Numbered from the stretch's first letter, positions 5,369 through 14,278 are shown. The stretch: 19,575 nucleotides of DNA from RGIG8767 sp045531685 (GCA_045531685.1 JAZSEL010000141.1:1-19575); one strand, 5' to 3'. A program made the numbers and translations. The notes: a model not told the origin generated them from the letters alone.

Positions 5369-5735
5369 TCATTAATTCTTCTGCCTCAAGTTTAAGACGT
5401 TCCACAATATCCCTAATAATTCTACTATCTTCAATCAAATTAACTCCGAAACACTTCTTCCCTGCATCCTTTACAGATGCCCCGATGTGATAAGCATATG
5501 CATCATCAATAATCAGGAAACGATCATGAAACGTGCTCGTGTATCTTACTTCCAATGTTGGATACTGTTCGTTAAATTTTTTAATATCCGCCCCTGATAA
5601 TCTCGTCCCTCTTGCTGTATAAATAATAACTTCAATATCGGATTTTTTCTTGGCTAATATGTTTAATGTATCTACATCGACATAGTTGTCTATTAACACC
5701 AATTTTCCATTTGAGGTCACAATTTGTGACCTCAA
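5352..5735 (-). pseudogene. ORF6N-type gene, shortened: C-terminal domain joined to a scrap of the ORF6N domain
   Basis: Most of the 127-residue product (from KLVLIDNYVDVDTLNILAKK to the end) is the C-terminal domain that in full-length ORF6N/KilA-N-like phage-type proteins follows the DNA-binding domain; it has the FHDRFLIID and YHIGASVKDAGKKCFG motifs of this family and a PLD-like flavour. Full-length members have well over 250 residues. Upstream, in frame, EYDSLRSQIVTSNG resembles the 'eYe.LRSQivTS..GGRR' segment inside ORF6N domains, so the central part appears deleted and the two ends fused. The first usable start is TTG 5735, with AGAGGGGAG about 12 bases ahead, and a stop lies 84 bases upstream. 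Likely nonfunctional, though a lone C-terminal domain could be made. Confidence 0.7.
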
Positions 5736-5736
5736 A
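5710..5736. repeat. Perfect 13-bp inverted repeat over the TTG start of the ORF6N remnant
   Basis: TTTGAGGTCACAA and its exact complement flank a single central base. The palindrome encodes the LRSQIVTS segment on the minus strand and includes the only start codon of the ORF. It may be a binding site (autoregulation is common in phage-type regulators) or the hairpin at which the internal deletion took place. Confidence 0.8.
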
Positions 5737-5856
5737 GAATCATATTCTCCCCTCTGATATACCTTTTGAATATATTCTATATTATTAGTATCTTTATTTC
5801 AAGCAATATTTATTGTATACTTTTATTATTATAAATATATTGCGAGGGGTTCATTT

Positions 5857-6174
5857 ATGGATGGAGAAAATTACGGTACTCTAATTAAAGAATTAAGAAT
5901 TCAGAACGGGCTGACCCAAAATCAAGTCGCCGAATCTCTTGGCGTTACGCCCGGATATATTAGTAATGTTGAAAACAATCGTACTGCTATGTCTCTGCGT
6001 ATACTCACCTATTATGCTCGATTAGTGGGATGTTCTTTGGATTCTCTTGTCGGGGAATTAGAGCCGGATTATACGGAAACCGCACTGGATAGAGAACTGT
6101 ACAACGCCATCATGGGATTGGATGTTAAGACTAAGGAAAAATTGTTGAAAACAATTGAATTGTGGAAGAAATAA
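5857..6174 (+). CDS. XRE-family helix-turn-helix regulator
   Basis: 105 residues. Residues about 7-62 are a Cro/cI-type helix-turn-helix (IKELRIQNGLTQNQVAESLG then VTPGYISNVENNR), a DNA-binding domain; residues 70-105 are a short helical tail that may dimerise. GAGGGG stands 7 bases before the ATG. The upstream 85 bases are very AT-rich and shared with the divergent ORF6N remnant; a TTGTAT (5814-5819) and TATATT (5837-5842) pair with 17-bp spacing may be its promoter, but the start of transcription would then be very close to the ribosome site. It ends about 120 bases before the chemoreceptor gene and might control it; targets are unknown. Confidence 0.9.
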   Translation: MDGENYGTLIKELRIQNGLTQNQVAESLGVTPGYISNVENNRTAMSLRILTYYARLVGCSLDSLVGELEPDYTETALDRELYNAIMGLDVKTKEKLLKTIELWKK

Positions 6175-6223
6175 AGCATCATTCAATCCCACAAATTTTG
6201 ATGTCCTGCCCATCACAAAACTG

Positions 6224-6252
6224 TTGTTTTCCGTTACATATTTTTGTATTAT
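6224..6252 (+). promoter_or_regulatory. Likely sigma-A promoter of the chemoreceptor gene
   Basis: TTGTTT (6224-6229) and TATTAT (6247-6252) are separated by 17 bases and lie 39 bases ahead of the ATG at 6292. No sigma-D (motility) promoter pattern of TAAA plus GCCGATAT was seen. Confidence 0.5.
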
Positions 6253-6291
6253 TATGGTAGTTTCCACAAATGAAGAAAGGACTTTTGGACA

Positions 6292-8367
6292 ATGGAACAC
6301 TCAAAGAAGAACAGTACTGTTAATTTTGAACAACTGGCCGATAAGCAAGTTGGTATTATCTATTTATTAATGTCACTTTTTTTAACCGCTGCCTATTCCA
6401 TAGAGGTAATAGAAGGCTCCCAGCCTCCTGGATTTTTAATTGCCTTCGTTACTGCTGACTGGGGTGCTTTTATTTTATCCCTTTTGGCTAAGTCCATCCG
6501 TAAAGGCAAAGGTAATTTACACCGATGGGTGCTCGCTACCGGATATTCCTTATTCTATATTTTAATTTTATCCAGTCTTAAGAACCCATTAATATTTGTA
6601 TATATTATCCCGATTATGGTTATCATGGCATTGTATCAGAATTTTAAGCTTTTGCTTCTGATTATGGCTGCAAACCTTATCGGAGTTATTTCCTTCATCA
6701 TCAACACCGCAAACCGAGGTGATATTGATGGTTCCATGGTAGATTCTTTCAAAATTGTATTTGCGGCATCCATTATGATTAATCTGTCCGTTTACTTAAT
6801 GATCCGCTATTTGGTTAAGCTGAATGCCCATAATGTTTCTACGGTTACCCAGAATCTGAACAAAGTAAAGGAAACCGTATCCAAGGTAAAAGAAGTAAGT
6901 AATTCTGTCGTAGACGGTGTAAATGCCGTAAAAGAATATGCTGACGACAACCGTGCCGGAACTTCTACCGTTGTAGACGATATGGCCATGATTACGGAAC
7001 AGTATTCTATTCTGGATGAAAACACCTCCTCCAGTCTGGAAATGACCAAGGCCATTTCCACACAGGTGGCGCAGGTTTCTACTCTGGTAGACGAGACAGT
7101 TTCTCTGGTTCATCAATCCGCAGAGCACGCATCTGCCAGCAACACCCAGTTAAACGACGCTCTGGTATCAGCAAGAGAAATGAGAGAACTTGCTGATAAG
7201 ATGGAAACCGTCTTAGCCGAATTTAAGGACGAATTCGAAAAAGTAAAAACTGAAACAAGTACGATTAACAATATTTCTTCACAGACCAATTTATTGGCAC
7301 TTAACGCTTCCATCGAGGCCGCAAGAGCGGGTGAAGCAGGAAAGGGCTTCAGCGTGGTAGCAGATGAAATCCGCAACCTGTCCGATGGCACCAAGCAATC
7401 CTCAGCAAGTATTATGAATGCCTTAGAGGTATTGGGCATTACATCCGATAATATGACTACCTCAATTGAGCGGATTATCCAATTAATTGCGGAAACAGCA
7501 GAAAAAATCGAAGTGGTTGGCAACAGTGTTTCTTCCATCAGTTCCGATAGTATCGTACTCGGAGAAAATGTAACCAACATTAATCAATCCATCGGGGAAG
7601 TGGAAACTTCAAATATCCAATTAGTGGAAAACATGAACCGTGTAACTGATATTATGAGTTCCATTATTGATAAAATTGAAGAGACCGCCAATAATTCCAA
7701 AGACATGCGAAGCAAGAACGAGGAAACTTCTGCCCACGTTATTAGTATTGAGCACATGATCAGTAAATTGATTGAAGAATTAAGCTCCAGCGGAATTATG
7801 GATATCAGCGATGTGCAAACCGGCATGGGTGTTTCCCTGAAATTAGCAAACGGCACAGCAGAGCACAAGGGATTTATCGCCGATGTAGCGGATACGGTTC
7901 TTAGTATTTCCATGGAAGGAACCGGCTGTTCTTCCCTCTCCGGAACCTGCGATATTGCCATTATCGTAGAAAATACTACTTATCATTGGAAAAATGCTTC
8001 CATCCTCCAAGCCAAGGACAACATGGTTTCTGTCCGGGTTGATGGCAAACCAATGGTAGCAAACCGTAGAAAATTCCCAAGACTGCCGCTGTCTAACTCT
8101 TGTGAAATCAAACTAAAATCCGGAGTTTCCGCAAGCGGTACCATGAAAAACATCAGTGGTGGCGGATTGGCTTTTACAACCGGTGATGCAGATATCAAAA
8201 TAGGAGAATTAATAAAGATTCGTATCCTTAATTTCCCTGTTCAGAAAGATTTATCCGCTGTCGCAATCCGTAAAGCAGACCTGGCCGACAACACAATCCA
8301 GTACAGCTGTCGAATGCTCGATGACGATATGGATATAGCTTCTTATGTTGACGCCAAGTTACAATAA
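6292..8367 (+). CDS. Methyl-accepting chemotaxis protein with C-terminal PilZ domain
   Basis: 691 residues. Residues about 18-175 contain roughly six hydrophobic segments with short loops and no large extracellular sensor domain. A long coiled coil follows (180-500), with the MCP hairpin tip at about 323-364 (NNISSQTNLLALNASIEAAR, then AGEAGKGFSVVADEIR), which contacts CheA and CheW. Residues about 505-590 look like a YcgR-N-type beta domain. A PilZ domain follows (592-690) with both c-di-GMP signatures: RxxxR (R593 to R597, RKFPR) and NxSxxG (620-625, NISGGG). The protein should therefore sit in the membrane and let c-di-GMP adjust chemotaxis signalling. Ribosome site AAAGGA. A strong terminator follows. 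The fusion architecture is unusual; domain calls are firm, the signalling direction is inferred. Confidence 0.93.
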   Translation: MEHSKKNSTVNFEQLADKQVGIIYLLMSLFLTAAYSIEVIEGSQPPGFLIAFVTADWGAFILSLLAKSIRKGKGNLHRWVLATGYSLFYILILSSLKNPLIFVYIIPIMVIMALYQNFKLLLLIMAANLIGVISFIINTANRGDIDGSMVDSFKIVFAASIMINLSVYLMIRYLVKLNAHNVSTVTQNLNKVKETVSKVKEVSNSVVDGVNAVKEYADDNRAGTSTVVDDMAMITEQYSILDENTSSSLEMTKAISTQVAQVSTLVDETVSLVHQSAEHASASNTQLNDALVSAREMRELADKMETVLAEFKDEFEKVKTETSTINNISSQTNLLALNASIEAARAGEAGKGFSVVADEIRNLSDGTKQSSASIMNALEVLGITSDNMTTSIERIIQLIAETAEKIEVVGNSVSSISSDSIVLGENVTNINQSIGEVETSNIQLVENMNRVTDIMSSIIDKIEETANNSKDMRSKNEETSAHVISIEHMISKLIEELSSSGIMDISDVQTGMGVSLKLANGTAEHKGFIADVADTVLSISMEGTGCSSLSGTCDIAIIVENTTYHWKNASILQAKDNMVSVRVDGKPMVANRRKFPRLPLSNSCEIKLKSGVSASGTMKNISGGGLAFTTGDADIKIGELIKIRILNFPVQKDLSAVAIRKADLADNTIQYSCRMLDDDMDIASYVDAKLQ

Positions 8368-8389
8368 CTACAGCTATTGCATTCAAAAA

Positions 8390-8427
8390 AGTCCGAATCA
8401 TACCATGTATGGTTCGGGCTCTTTTTT
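8390..8427 (+). terminator. Strong rho-independent terminator after the chemoreceptor gene
   Basis: A 14-bp stem (8390-8403 with 8407-8420, including two G-U pairs) closes on a 3-base loop and is followed by C and six T. It isolates the chemoreceptor gene from trkA. Confidence 0.92.
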
Positions 8428-8444
8428 GTACTTTTTGCGTAAAA

Positions 8445-8450
8445 TATAAT
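8445..8450 (+). promoter_or_regulatory. -10 box of the trkAH promoter
   Basis: A perfect TATAAT lies 50 bases before the trkA ATG, directly behind the preceding terminator. At 17-bp spacing the -35 position is only a T-run, so the promoter may be weak or activator-dependent. Confidence 0.4.
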
Positions 8451-8499
8451 AATGCTTTTTTCATGGCAAAGTGGTATATTAGTCTGTGGAGGGAAAAAT

Positions 8500-9891
8500 A
8501 TGTTAAACAAAAAAAACAATACCCCACAAGGGCTTAAAATTATAATTGTAGGTTGCGGCAAGGTTGGTTCTACCCTGATTGAACAACTGGCATCTGAAGG
8601 ACATGATATTACTGTCATTGATAAGAATCACGAAATCATACAGGAGATGACCAATCTCTATGACGTTATGGGAATTGTTGGCAACGGAGCCAGCTATAGT
8701 GTCCAGACAGAAGCAGGCATTGAAAATACGGATTTAATCATTGCGGTAACCCAATCGGATGAATTGAATCTGTTATGCTGTACCATTGCCAAACGGGTAG
8801 GTAATTGTGCTGCTATTGCACGTGTCCGTAATCCGGAATACAACAAAGAGATGGGATACCTACGTGACCGCCTTGGTTTAGCCATGATTATCAACCCGGA
8901 ATATGAAGTTTCCAAGGAGATTTCCCGTATTCTTTATCTTCCATCTGCTTTGGAGGTCAACTCTTTTGCCCACGGGCAGGCAGAACTCATTAAATTTAAA
9001 ATTCCGGAAGGAAACATTCTTGACGGAATGATGATTATGAATCTTAGCCGGCATATCGAAACGAAGGTTTTAATTTGTGCCATTGAGCGCGATGGGGAAG
9101 TTTTTATTCCTGCCGGTAATTTTACCATGCAATCCGGAGACGTCATCTCTTTTGTCTCTTCTCACAAGAAGGTTAAACCATTCTTAAAAAATATTGGTTT
9201 TAAGACAAATAAAGTAAAAGACACCATGATTATCGGAGGCGGTAAAGCCGCATATTATCTTGCTAACCGGCTTCTCTCCATGGGCATTTCCGTTAAAATT
9301 ATCGAATCCGACAAAAAGCGTTGCGAGGAACTGAGCACTCTCCTTCCTCAGGCAATCATAATTAACGGAGACGGAACCGATGAAGAGCTTTTGCGTGAAG
9401 AAGGGTTAGAGTATGTGGAATCGTTTGTTCCCCTTACCGGAATCGATGAAGAAAACATTCTTCTCACCTTACATGCCAGACAGGTTTCTAAGGCCAAGGT
9501 TATTACCAAGATTAACCGTATTAACTTTAAGAATGTTATCAGTGGTCTGGATTTGGGCAGTGTTGTATATCCAAAATATATTACTTCCGAAGCTATTATT
9601 GCCTATGTCCGCGCGAAAAAGGACTCTATGAACAGTAACATCGAAACCTTATACCATATGTTTGACCACCGGGTAGAAGCAATTGAATTCCGTGTAGATG
9701 AAAAATCCAATGTAACGGATATTCCTTTCAAGGACTTAAAATTGAAAAAAAATCTGTTAGTATCCTTTATCAACCGCAATGGTAATATCATTATTCCTAA
9801 TGGTATGGACAGCATACATTTGGGAGATACTGTTATGATTGTAACCACACATACCGGTTTCCACGATATACAGGATATTTTAGCAGACTAA
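8500..9891 (+). CDS. trkA: Trk system potassium uptake protein TrkA (two RCK domains)
   Basis: 463 residues from ATG 8500, chosen because GGAGGG stands 6 bases ahead; the frame is open 48 bases further to an ATG at 8452 with no ribosome site. It is the peripheral, nucleotide-binding gate-keeper of the TrkH potassium channel. Two tandem units are seen: Rossmann (RCK_N) 1 with VGCGKVGS (17-24) and acidic D41 after the second strand, TrkA_C about 145-225; RCK_N 2 with IIGGGKAA (244-251) and E269, TrkA_C about 375-460. Length and duplicated layout match TrkA rather than the single-unit KtrA. In the second unit the third glycine of GxGxxG is Ala, as is frequent in the C-terminal unit. trkH follows after 13 bases, one operon. 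Confidence 0.95.
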   Translation: MLNKKNNTPQGLKIIIVGCGKVGSTLIEQLASEGHDITVIDKNHEIIQEMTNLYDVMGIVGNGASYSVQTEAGIENTDLIIAVTQSDELNLLCCTIAKRVGNCAAIARVRNPEYNKEMGYLRDRLGLAMIINPEYEVSKEISRILYLPSALEVNSFAHGQAELIKFKIPEGNILDGMMIMNLSRHIETKVLICAIERDGEVFIPAGNFTMQSGDVISFVSSHKKVKPFLKNIGFKTNKVKDTMIIGGGKAAYYLANRLLSMGISVKIIESDKKRCEELSTLLPQAIIINGDGTDEELLREEGLEYVESFVPLTGIDEENILLTLHARQVSKAKVITKINRINFKNVISGLDLGSVVYPKYITSEAIIAYVRAKKDSMNSNIETLYHMFDHRVEAIEFRVDEKSNVTDIPFKDLKLKKNLLVSFINRNGNIIIPNGMDSIHLGDTVMIVTTHTGFHDIQDILAD

Positions 9892-9904
9892 CAACGAGGG
9901 ACTT

Positions 9905-11377
9905 ATGAATCGCGCAATTATTCGATATATTCTAGGCATTGTACTTAAGATTGAAGGAGTTCTCATGCTTCTGCCATGCATAGTGGCACTTATCTATCAG
10001 GAAGTACAAGGCATATATTACATAATTATAGCCGTTTTGGCTTTTCTTCTCGGCCTGCTTCTTACAAAAAAGAAGCCTAAAAACCATGTTTTTTATTTGA
10101 AAGAGGGTTGTCTGGTTACAGCTCTAAGCTGGATTGAACTTAGTCTGGTAGGTGCCCTTCCGTTTGTGTTATCCGGAGAGATTCCTTCCTTTACTGACGC
10201 TTTGTTTGAAACCATTTCCGGCTTTACCACTACCGGTGCCAGTATCTTATCCGATGTGGAAGCCTTATCACATACTTCCTTAATCTGGAGAAGCTTTACG
10301 CATTGGATTGGCGGTATGGGAATTCTGGTATTCCTCATGGCCATTGTGCCCATGAGTGGTGGTTCCAACATTAACCTTATGAAGGCAGAGAGCCCGGGGC
10401 CGTCCGTTTCCAAACTGGTCCCTAAAATGAAGCATACTGCCCGGATTTTATATCTCATCTATTTTGCAATGACCTTATTGCAATTTATCCTGCTGTTAGC
10501 AGGCAATATGCCGATCTTTGATGCTATTACAACTGCTTTTGGTACCGCAGGAACCGGTGGTTTTGGAATTAAAAATGATAGCATTGCCGGATATTCTCCA
10601 TATATCCAGTGGGTGATTTCGGTATTTATGCTTCTATTCGGTATTAATTTCAATGCTTTCTATTTAATACTGTTTGGGCAGTTTAAAAAAGCTTTTTCCA
10701 TGGAAGAGGTCCGGACCTATTTTCTTATTATCCTTTCGGCAATAACGATTATTTGTCTGGAACTGGTCCGTAACTCCATGGGTATCCGGGAAGCTTTGAC
10801 TCATTCCACTTTTCAGGTGGCGTCCATTATGACTACTACCGGATTTGCAACAACGGATTTCAACCAATGGACTGCCTTAAGCAGAACCATACTGGTGTTA
10901 TTAATGTTTATCGGTGCCTGTGCCGGAAGTACCGGTGGTGGTATTAAAGTATCCCGTTTATTAATTGCCATGAAAACCATTACGAAAGAAATCGGTTCCT
11001 ATTTGCATCCAAGAAGTGTCAAGAAAATCAAGCTTGACGGTAAAGCTGTTGAACAGGAATCTTTACAGGCGATTCACGTATATTTTATTACCTTTTTTGT
11101 AATTTTCATTTTCTCTGTATTTGCCATTTCTTTAGAAGAAAAGGATTTAATTACGAATTTTACGGCAGTAGCTGCTACCATTAACAATATTGGTCCCGGT
11201 CTGGAAATGGTCGGACCAACCGCTAACTTTGCTCATTTTACTCTCTTTTCCAAATGGGTATTGATGTTCGATATGTTGGCCGGCCGCTTAGAATTATTCC
11301 CGATGTTAATGTTATTTGTTCCGCAAGTATGGAAGGATTTCTTTACCCGTTACGATAGAAGTTCTAAGGAAGAATAA
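9905..11377 (+). CDS. trkH: Trk system potassium channel subunit TrkH
   Basis: 490 residues, a typical TrkH/KtrB-superfamily membrane protein with about ten to twelve membrane segments arranged as four M1-P-M2 repeats. The four selectivity-filter segments are visible: TTTGAS (108-113), TAGTGGFG (214-221), TTTGFATTD (310-318) and NNIGPG (427-432), each giving a filter glycine. GGSTGGGIKVSRLL near 340-353 is the conserved basic loop. It conducts potassium into the cell, gated by TrkA. GAGGGA lies 4 bases ahead of the ATG. The last gene of the trkAH transcript; a bidirectional terminator follows. Confidence 0.96.
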   Translation: MNRAIIRYILGIVLKIEGVLMLLPCIVALIYQEVQGIYYIIIAVLAFLLGLLLTKKKPKNHVFYLKEGCLVTALSWIELSLVGALPFVLSGEIPSFTDALFETISGFTTTGASILSDVEALSHTSLIWRSFTHWIGGMGILVFLMAIVPMSGGSNINLMKAESPGPSVSKLVPKMKHTARILYLIYFAMTLLQFILLLAGNMPIFDAITTAFGTAGTGGFGIKNDSIAGYSPYIQWVISVFMLLFGINFNAFYLILFGQFKKAFSMEEVRTYFLIILSAITIICLELVRNSMGIREALTHSTFQVASIMTTTGFATTDFNQWTALSRTILVLLMFIGACAGSTGGGIKVSRLLIAMKTITKEIGSYLHPRSVKKIKLDGKAVEQESLQAIHVYFITFFVIFIFSVFAISLEEKDLITNFTAVAATINNIGPGLEMVGPTANFAHFTLFSKWVLMFDMLAGRLELFPMLMLFVPQVWKDFFTRYDRSSKEE

Positions 11378-11385
11378 ATCCATGT

Positions 11386-11421
11386 AAAAAACCCGCCAAT
11401 GGTTCACATTAGCGGGTTTTT
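11386..11421. terminator. Bidirectional terminator between trkH and the diguanylate cyclase
   Basis: AAAAACCCGC (11386-11395) pairs with GCGGGTTTTT (11412-11421), and a further AATG/CATT stem lies inside; the one C-A mismatch of the plus strand becomes a wobble pair on the minus strand. T-runs exist on both sides, and the two flanking genes converge here. Confidence 0.9.
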
Positions 11422-11422
11422 C

Positions 11423-13027
11423 TTATTCCTCACGGTTACTTCCCAATTCTTCTTTTATCTTTCGTTTATTACGATACATCAAAATATCCGAACGGCTTCG
11501 CATCTCTTCGATGTCCTCATCCAATTCTTTATCATACATTGCATATCCTGCCGCAATGCGGATAGGATATCCCTCCTCGGAAATATTGGCATTATACCGA
11601 ATCTGTTCCATTTCCAGTTTCAAGAGAAGATTCTCTACCGGACAGGACGCCCCGTTTCGGACAATGGCACAAAATTCATCCCCGCCAATCCGGTAGCAGC
11701 GTCCGTACGGAGCCAACAGCTGCTCAATCATCCCTGCTGCCGTTACGATGTATTTATCGCCCTGTGCATGACCCTTGGTATCATTACATTCCTTCAAATC
11801 ATTTAAGTCAAAGGTCATAATCATAAAGCCTGTTAAATCCACGATCTTTTTGGTATCAATGTGATACGCATTACGGTTATATAAGCCCGTTAATGTATCG
11901 GTAATAGCCAATTCCTCATAAATAGCCGCATACTTACCCTTCTCCATCATCTTCAATGCATCATTGGCAGACTGTGCGGCCACCAGCGTAGCAAAAATCA
12001 AAAATCCGATGTGACTTACGGTTGCAACATCTTCTCTGCCCGTAAAGTAATTAATAAATCCTGCCGTTACGGCAATGATAACGATAATCCCTGCTATCGC
12101 CAGCAATAGCGGCTTTACAACCACTGTTTTATTATGTACTGCCTTTATCACCAAAGCAAACGCGTAGGAGAGACAGACTACCAGAATCAGATGGGTTGTA
12201 ATTACCGTTTCCTTTAAATCAAGAAGACCTACCATATGCAAAGCCACTGTGACAAATGCTTCCACTACAATCAGCCGTGAAAAGACATCCCAAAACGGTC
12301 CCTGCTTTTCTCCCGTATATTCCCTGACAAAAATAACAAATGTTGGTGCCATAGCCTTTAACAGTATAAATGCTGCAAACGAACACGCTACCCTGTTATC
12401 AAATAAAATCATCGAGCCATCCGTTTCATTAAATGCCCAAAGTCCGAAAACTAACGCCAATACCCCTAAATAGAATATGCCATTGGTTGAATCCGCTTTT
12501 TTCTGTACAAAATACCATATTGCAATCAAAGCGATTCCTATCAATAGGATAATGGCACTACTGGCCATTGATAACATAGAGGCTTCCAGAATGGAACAAT
12601 ACAGCTCCCTATCGTTCCCTGCATACACAAAAATGGACTTCATTTCAACAGAAGGATATACATTTTCCAGCGTTATCTTCACAGTCCGGGTTCCATCGGG
12701 AATATGGACAAAGTTCCATTGGTTTCCCGGTGTATGTCCCCATATACTATCTGAACTCTGTACCTCATATACACTGGCACGGTCGCAATATACTACCACA
12801 TTCTGATGATTGGTATAAAAAGCAATCCCCTGACCTGCCACGTTTTCTTCCTGTATATCGTAACTATATGCGGTTATCTCTTCGCTCTCTTTTTGTATCT
12901 TATCCGGTTCAATATGAACTATATTGGCTGATTCACTCCCCGTATTCTTACTTGCAAATGCGGCCACTATCAGGACAAGCGCAACATTAGTCGTAAGTAA
13001 ATACAAACCTTTTATCCCTTTACGCAC
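11423..13027 (-). CDS. Membrane diguanylate cyclase (GGDEF protein)
   Basis: 534 residues starting at GTG 13027, preceded by GGAGGA 7 bases upstream. Layout: membrane segment or signal anchor (8-24), an extracellular, beta-rich domain of about 120 residues (30-145), seven or so membrane segments (155-355), then a GGDEF domain (370-530). The overall plan is that of 7TMR-DISM receptors. The active-site motif RIGGDEF (446-452) is intact, with FDLNDLKECND at 406-416 supplying the metal-binding Asp, so it should make c-di-GMP from GTP. The RxxD inhibitory site expected just before GGDEF is not seen, so product inhibition may be absent. It follows the nlpC/P60 gene by 18 bases, one operon. The extracellular signal is unknown. 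Confidence 0.92.
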   Translation of the reverse strand: MRKGIKGLYLLTTNVALVLIVAAFASKNTGSESANIVHIEPDKIQKESEEITAYSYDIQEENVAGQGIAFYTNHQNVVVYCDRASVYEVQSSDSIWGHTPGNQWNFVHIPDGTRTVKITLENVYPSVEMKSIFVYAGNDRELYCSILEASMLSMASSAIILLIGIALIAIWYFVQKKADSTNGIFYLGVLALVFGLWAFNETDGSMILFDNRVACSFAAFILLKAMAPTFVIFVREYTGEKQGPFWDVFSRLIVVEAFVTVALHMVGLLDLKETVITTHLILVVCLSYAFALVIKAVHNKTVVVKPLLLAIAGIIVIIAVTAGFINYFTGREDVATVSHIGFLIFATLVAAQSANDALKMMEKGKYAAIYEELAITDTLTGLYNRNAYHIDTKKIVDLTGFMIMTFDLNDLKECNDTKGHAQGDKYIVTAAGMIEQLLAPYGRCYRIGGDEFCAIVRNGASCPVENLLLKLEMEQIRYNANISEEGYPIRIAAGYAMYDKELDEDIEEMRSRSDILMYRNKRKIKEELGSNREE

Positions 13028-13045
13028 AATACCTTCCTCCGGTCA

Positions 13046-14194
13046 TTAATTTACGATTCTTCTTACTGCCAGAATCTCTTTGTAGGTTGCTGTTCCGTAT
13101 TTAATTCCTGTTGCCGGTGTACTGGCATGTACAATCCTGCCTCCCCCGAGATAGATTGCTACATGTCCCGCATAACAGATAATATCCCCCGGTTGCGCAT
13201 CCGCATAAGTTACTCCGCGTCCTGCGCTCCGCTGTGCGGTAGAGGTTCTTGGTATACTATAACCAAAAGCTTTATATACAGAATAGGTGAATCCCGAGCA
13301 GTCTGCCCCGTTGGTCAGACTGGTACCCCCCAGTACATATGGATTTCCTACAAATTTACATGCATAATTAGCAATTTCTTTGCCGCTGGCACTTCCCTTG
13401 GCACTACTGATAATGCTTGCCGAATCCAGACTGCCCGAATTCTTTTTGGCTGCAGCCTCTGCTGCTTTGCGGGCTTCTTCTTCCAGTTTCTTAATCTGAC
13501 TGTTTTGCTGCTTAATCTTTGCTTTATATGCTGCCGCCTCTTGTTTTGCCTTTGCAAGCTGTGTCTCAAAATCTTTCTGCTGTTGCTCTTTTTCAGCAAT
13601 TAATTCATCTAAAATTTCTTTTTCCAATTCCAGTTCATATAAAGATGCCTCCAGCTCCGACTGTTCCTCTTCCAACTTAAGTTTGGTGTCTTCCACCTTT
13701 TCTTTGGCAGCTATGTACTCATTGAGAAGGTTCTGATCATATTCATACATCTGCTCAATGTACTCTGCACGATTCATGACATCTCCAATACTGCTTGCTC
13801 CCAATAAAAGAGTCACATACGAACTGTCACCTTTTTCGTACATATACTGGATTCGCTTCTTCATAGCCTGATATTGTTCTTCTTCTGTTTTAATAGCCTC
13901 TTCTAATTCCGCTTGGGTTATCTCTATCTGTTCTCTTACTTCCTCAATATCTTCTTCCAGCATACTCACACTTGCCAGAATCTCTACCAACTGGTCATCC
14001 AAAACCGCAAGTTCTTCTGTAATTCCTTTGGATTCATTGGAAAGCTCCGTTATATTTTTGTTCACTTCGCCAAGCTTAGCTTCATTCTCTGCCTTCTGTT
14101 GCCTTAATTGGGAAAGGGATGTTGCGTACACAGACATGGGCTGTACCATAAACAATATGAAACTTATACTTAATAAAAGAAATCTATTTCTCAT
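13046..14194 (-). CDS. Secreted NlpC/P60 peptidoglycan endopeptidase with CwlO-like coiled coil
   Basis: 382 residues. Signal peptide (1-24, cleavage near VYA), a long coiled coil (26-250) rich in Glu, Lys and Gln, an Ala/Ser-rich linker, and an NlpC/P60 domain (270-382). The catalytic triad is visible as C299 (NGADCSGF), H344 (AGHVAIYLG) and H356 (IVHAST). Such enzymes cut peptide stems in peptidoglycan between D-Glu and the diamino acid; the coiled coil resembles CwlO/PcsB, which are switched on by FtsEX during growth or division. FtsEX is not in the window. First gene of an operon with the GGDEF protein. The start follows a weak AGAG ribosome site. Confidence 0.95.
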   Translation of the reverse strand: MRNRFLLLSISFILFMVQPMSVYATSLSQLRQQKAENEAKLGEVNKNITELSNESKGITEELAVLDDQLVEILASVSMLEEDIEEVREQIEITQAELEEAIKTEEEQYQAMKKRIQYMYEKGDSSYVTLLLGASSIGDVMNRAEYIEQMYEYDQNLLNEYIAAKEKVEDTKLKLEEEQSELEASLYELELEKEILDELIAEKEQQQKDFETQLAKAKQEAAAYKAKIKQQNSQIKKLEEEARKAAEAAAKKNSGSLDSASIISSAKGSASGKEIANYACKFVGNPYVLGGTSLTNGADCSGFTYSVYKAFGYSIPRTSTAQRSAGRGVTYADAQPGDIICYAGHVAIYLGGGRIVHASTPATGIKYGTATYKEILAVRRIVN

Positions 14195-14248
14195 TCTCTA
14201 TCATAAACCTATTTTTCTACATGGTTAATTGCATACTCATACATTTTT

Positions 14249-14278
14249 ATTCTACTATGTTTTCACATGTTGATACAA
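14249..14278 (-). promoter_or_regulatory. Sigma-A-type promoter of the nlpC/P60 - GGDEF operon
   Basis: On the minus strand TTGTAT (14278-14273) and TAGAAT (14254-14249) are separated by 18 bases, 54 bases ahead of the start codon, in a gene-free stretch between a terminator and the gene. Confidence 0.5.

Noticed and set aside
1..5800. CRISPR array or intact insertion sequence
   Set aside because: No repeat-spacer series exists; no transposase gene with catalytic residues and no paired terminal inverted repeats were found.
7113..7961. Two minus-strand open frames of 155 and 125 codons inside the chemoreceptor
   Set aside because: They mirror the helical heptads of the MCP coiled coil in antisense; no ribosome site or protein features.
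8452..8499. N-terminal extension of TrkA from ATG 8452
   Set aside because: No ribosome site there, and it would begin right at the -10 box; ATG 8500 has an excellent site.
11399..11806. Plus-strand open frame of 135 codons after trkH
   Set aside because: It starts inside the bidirectional terminator and is antisense to the GGDEF domain.
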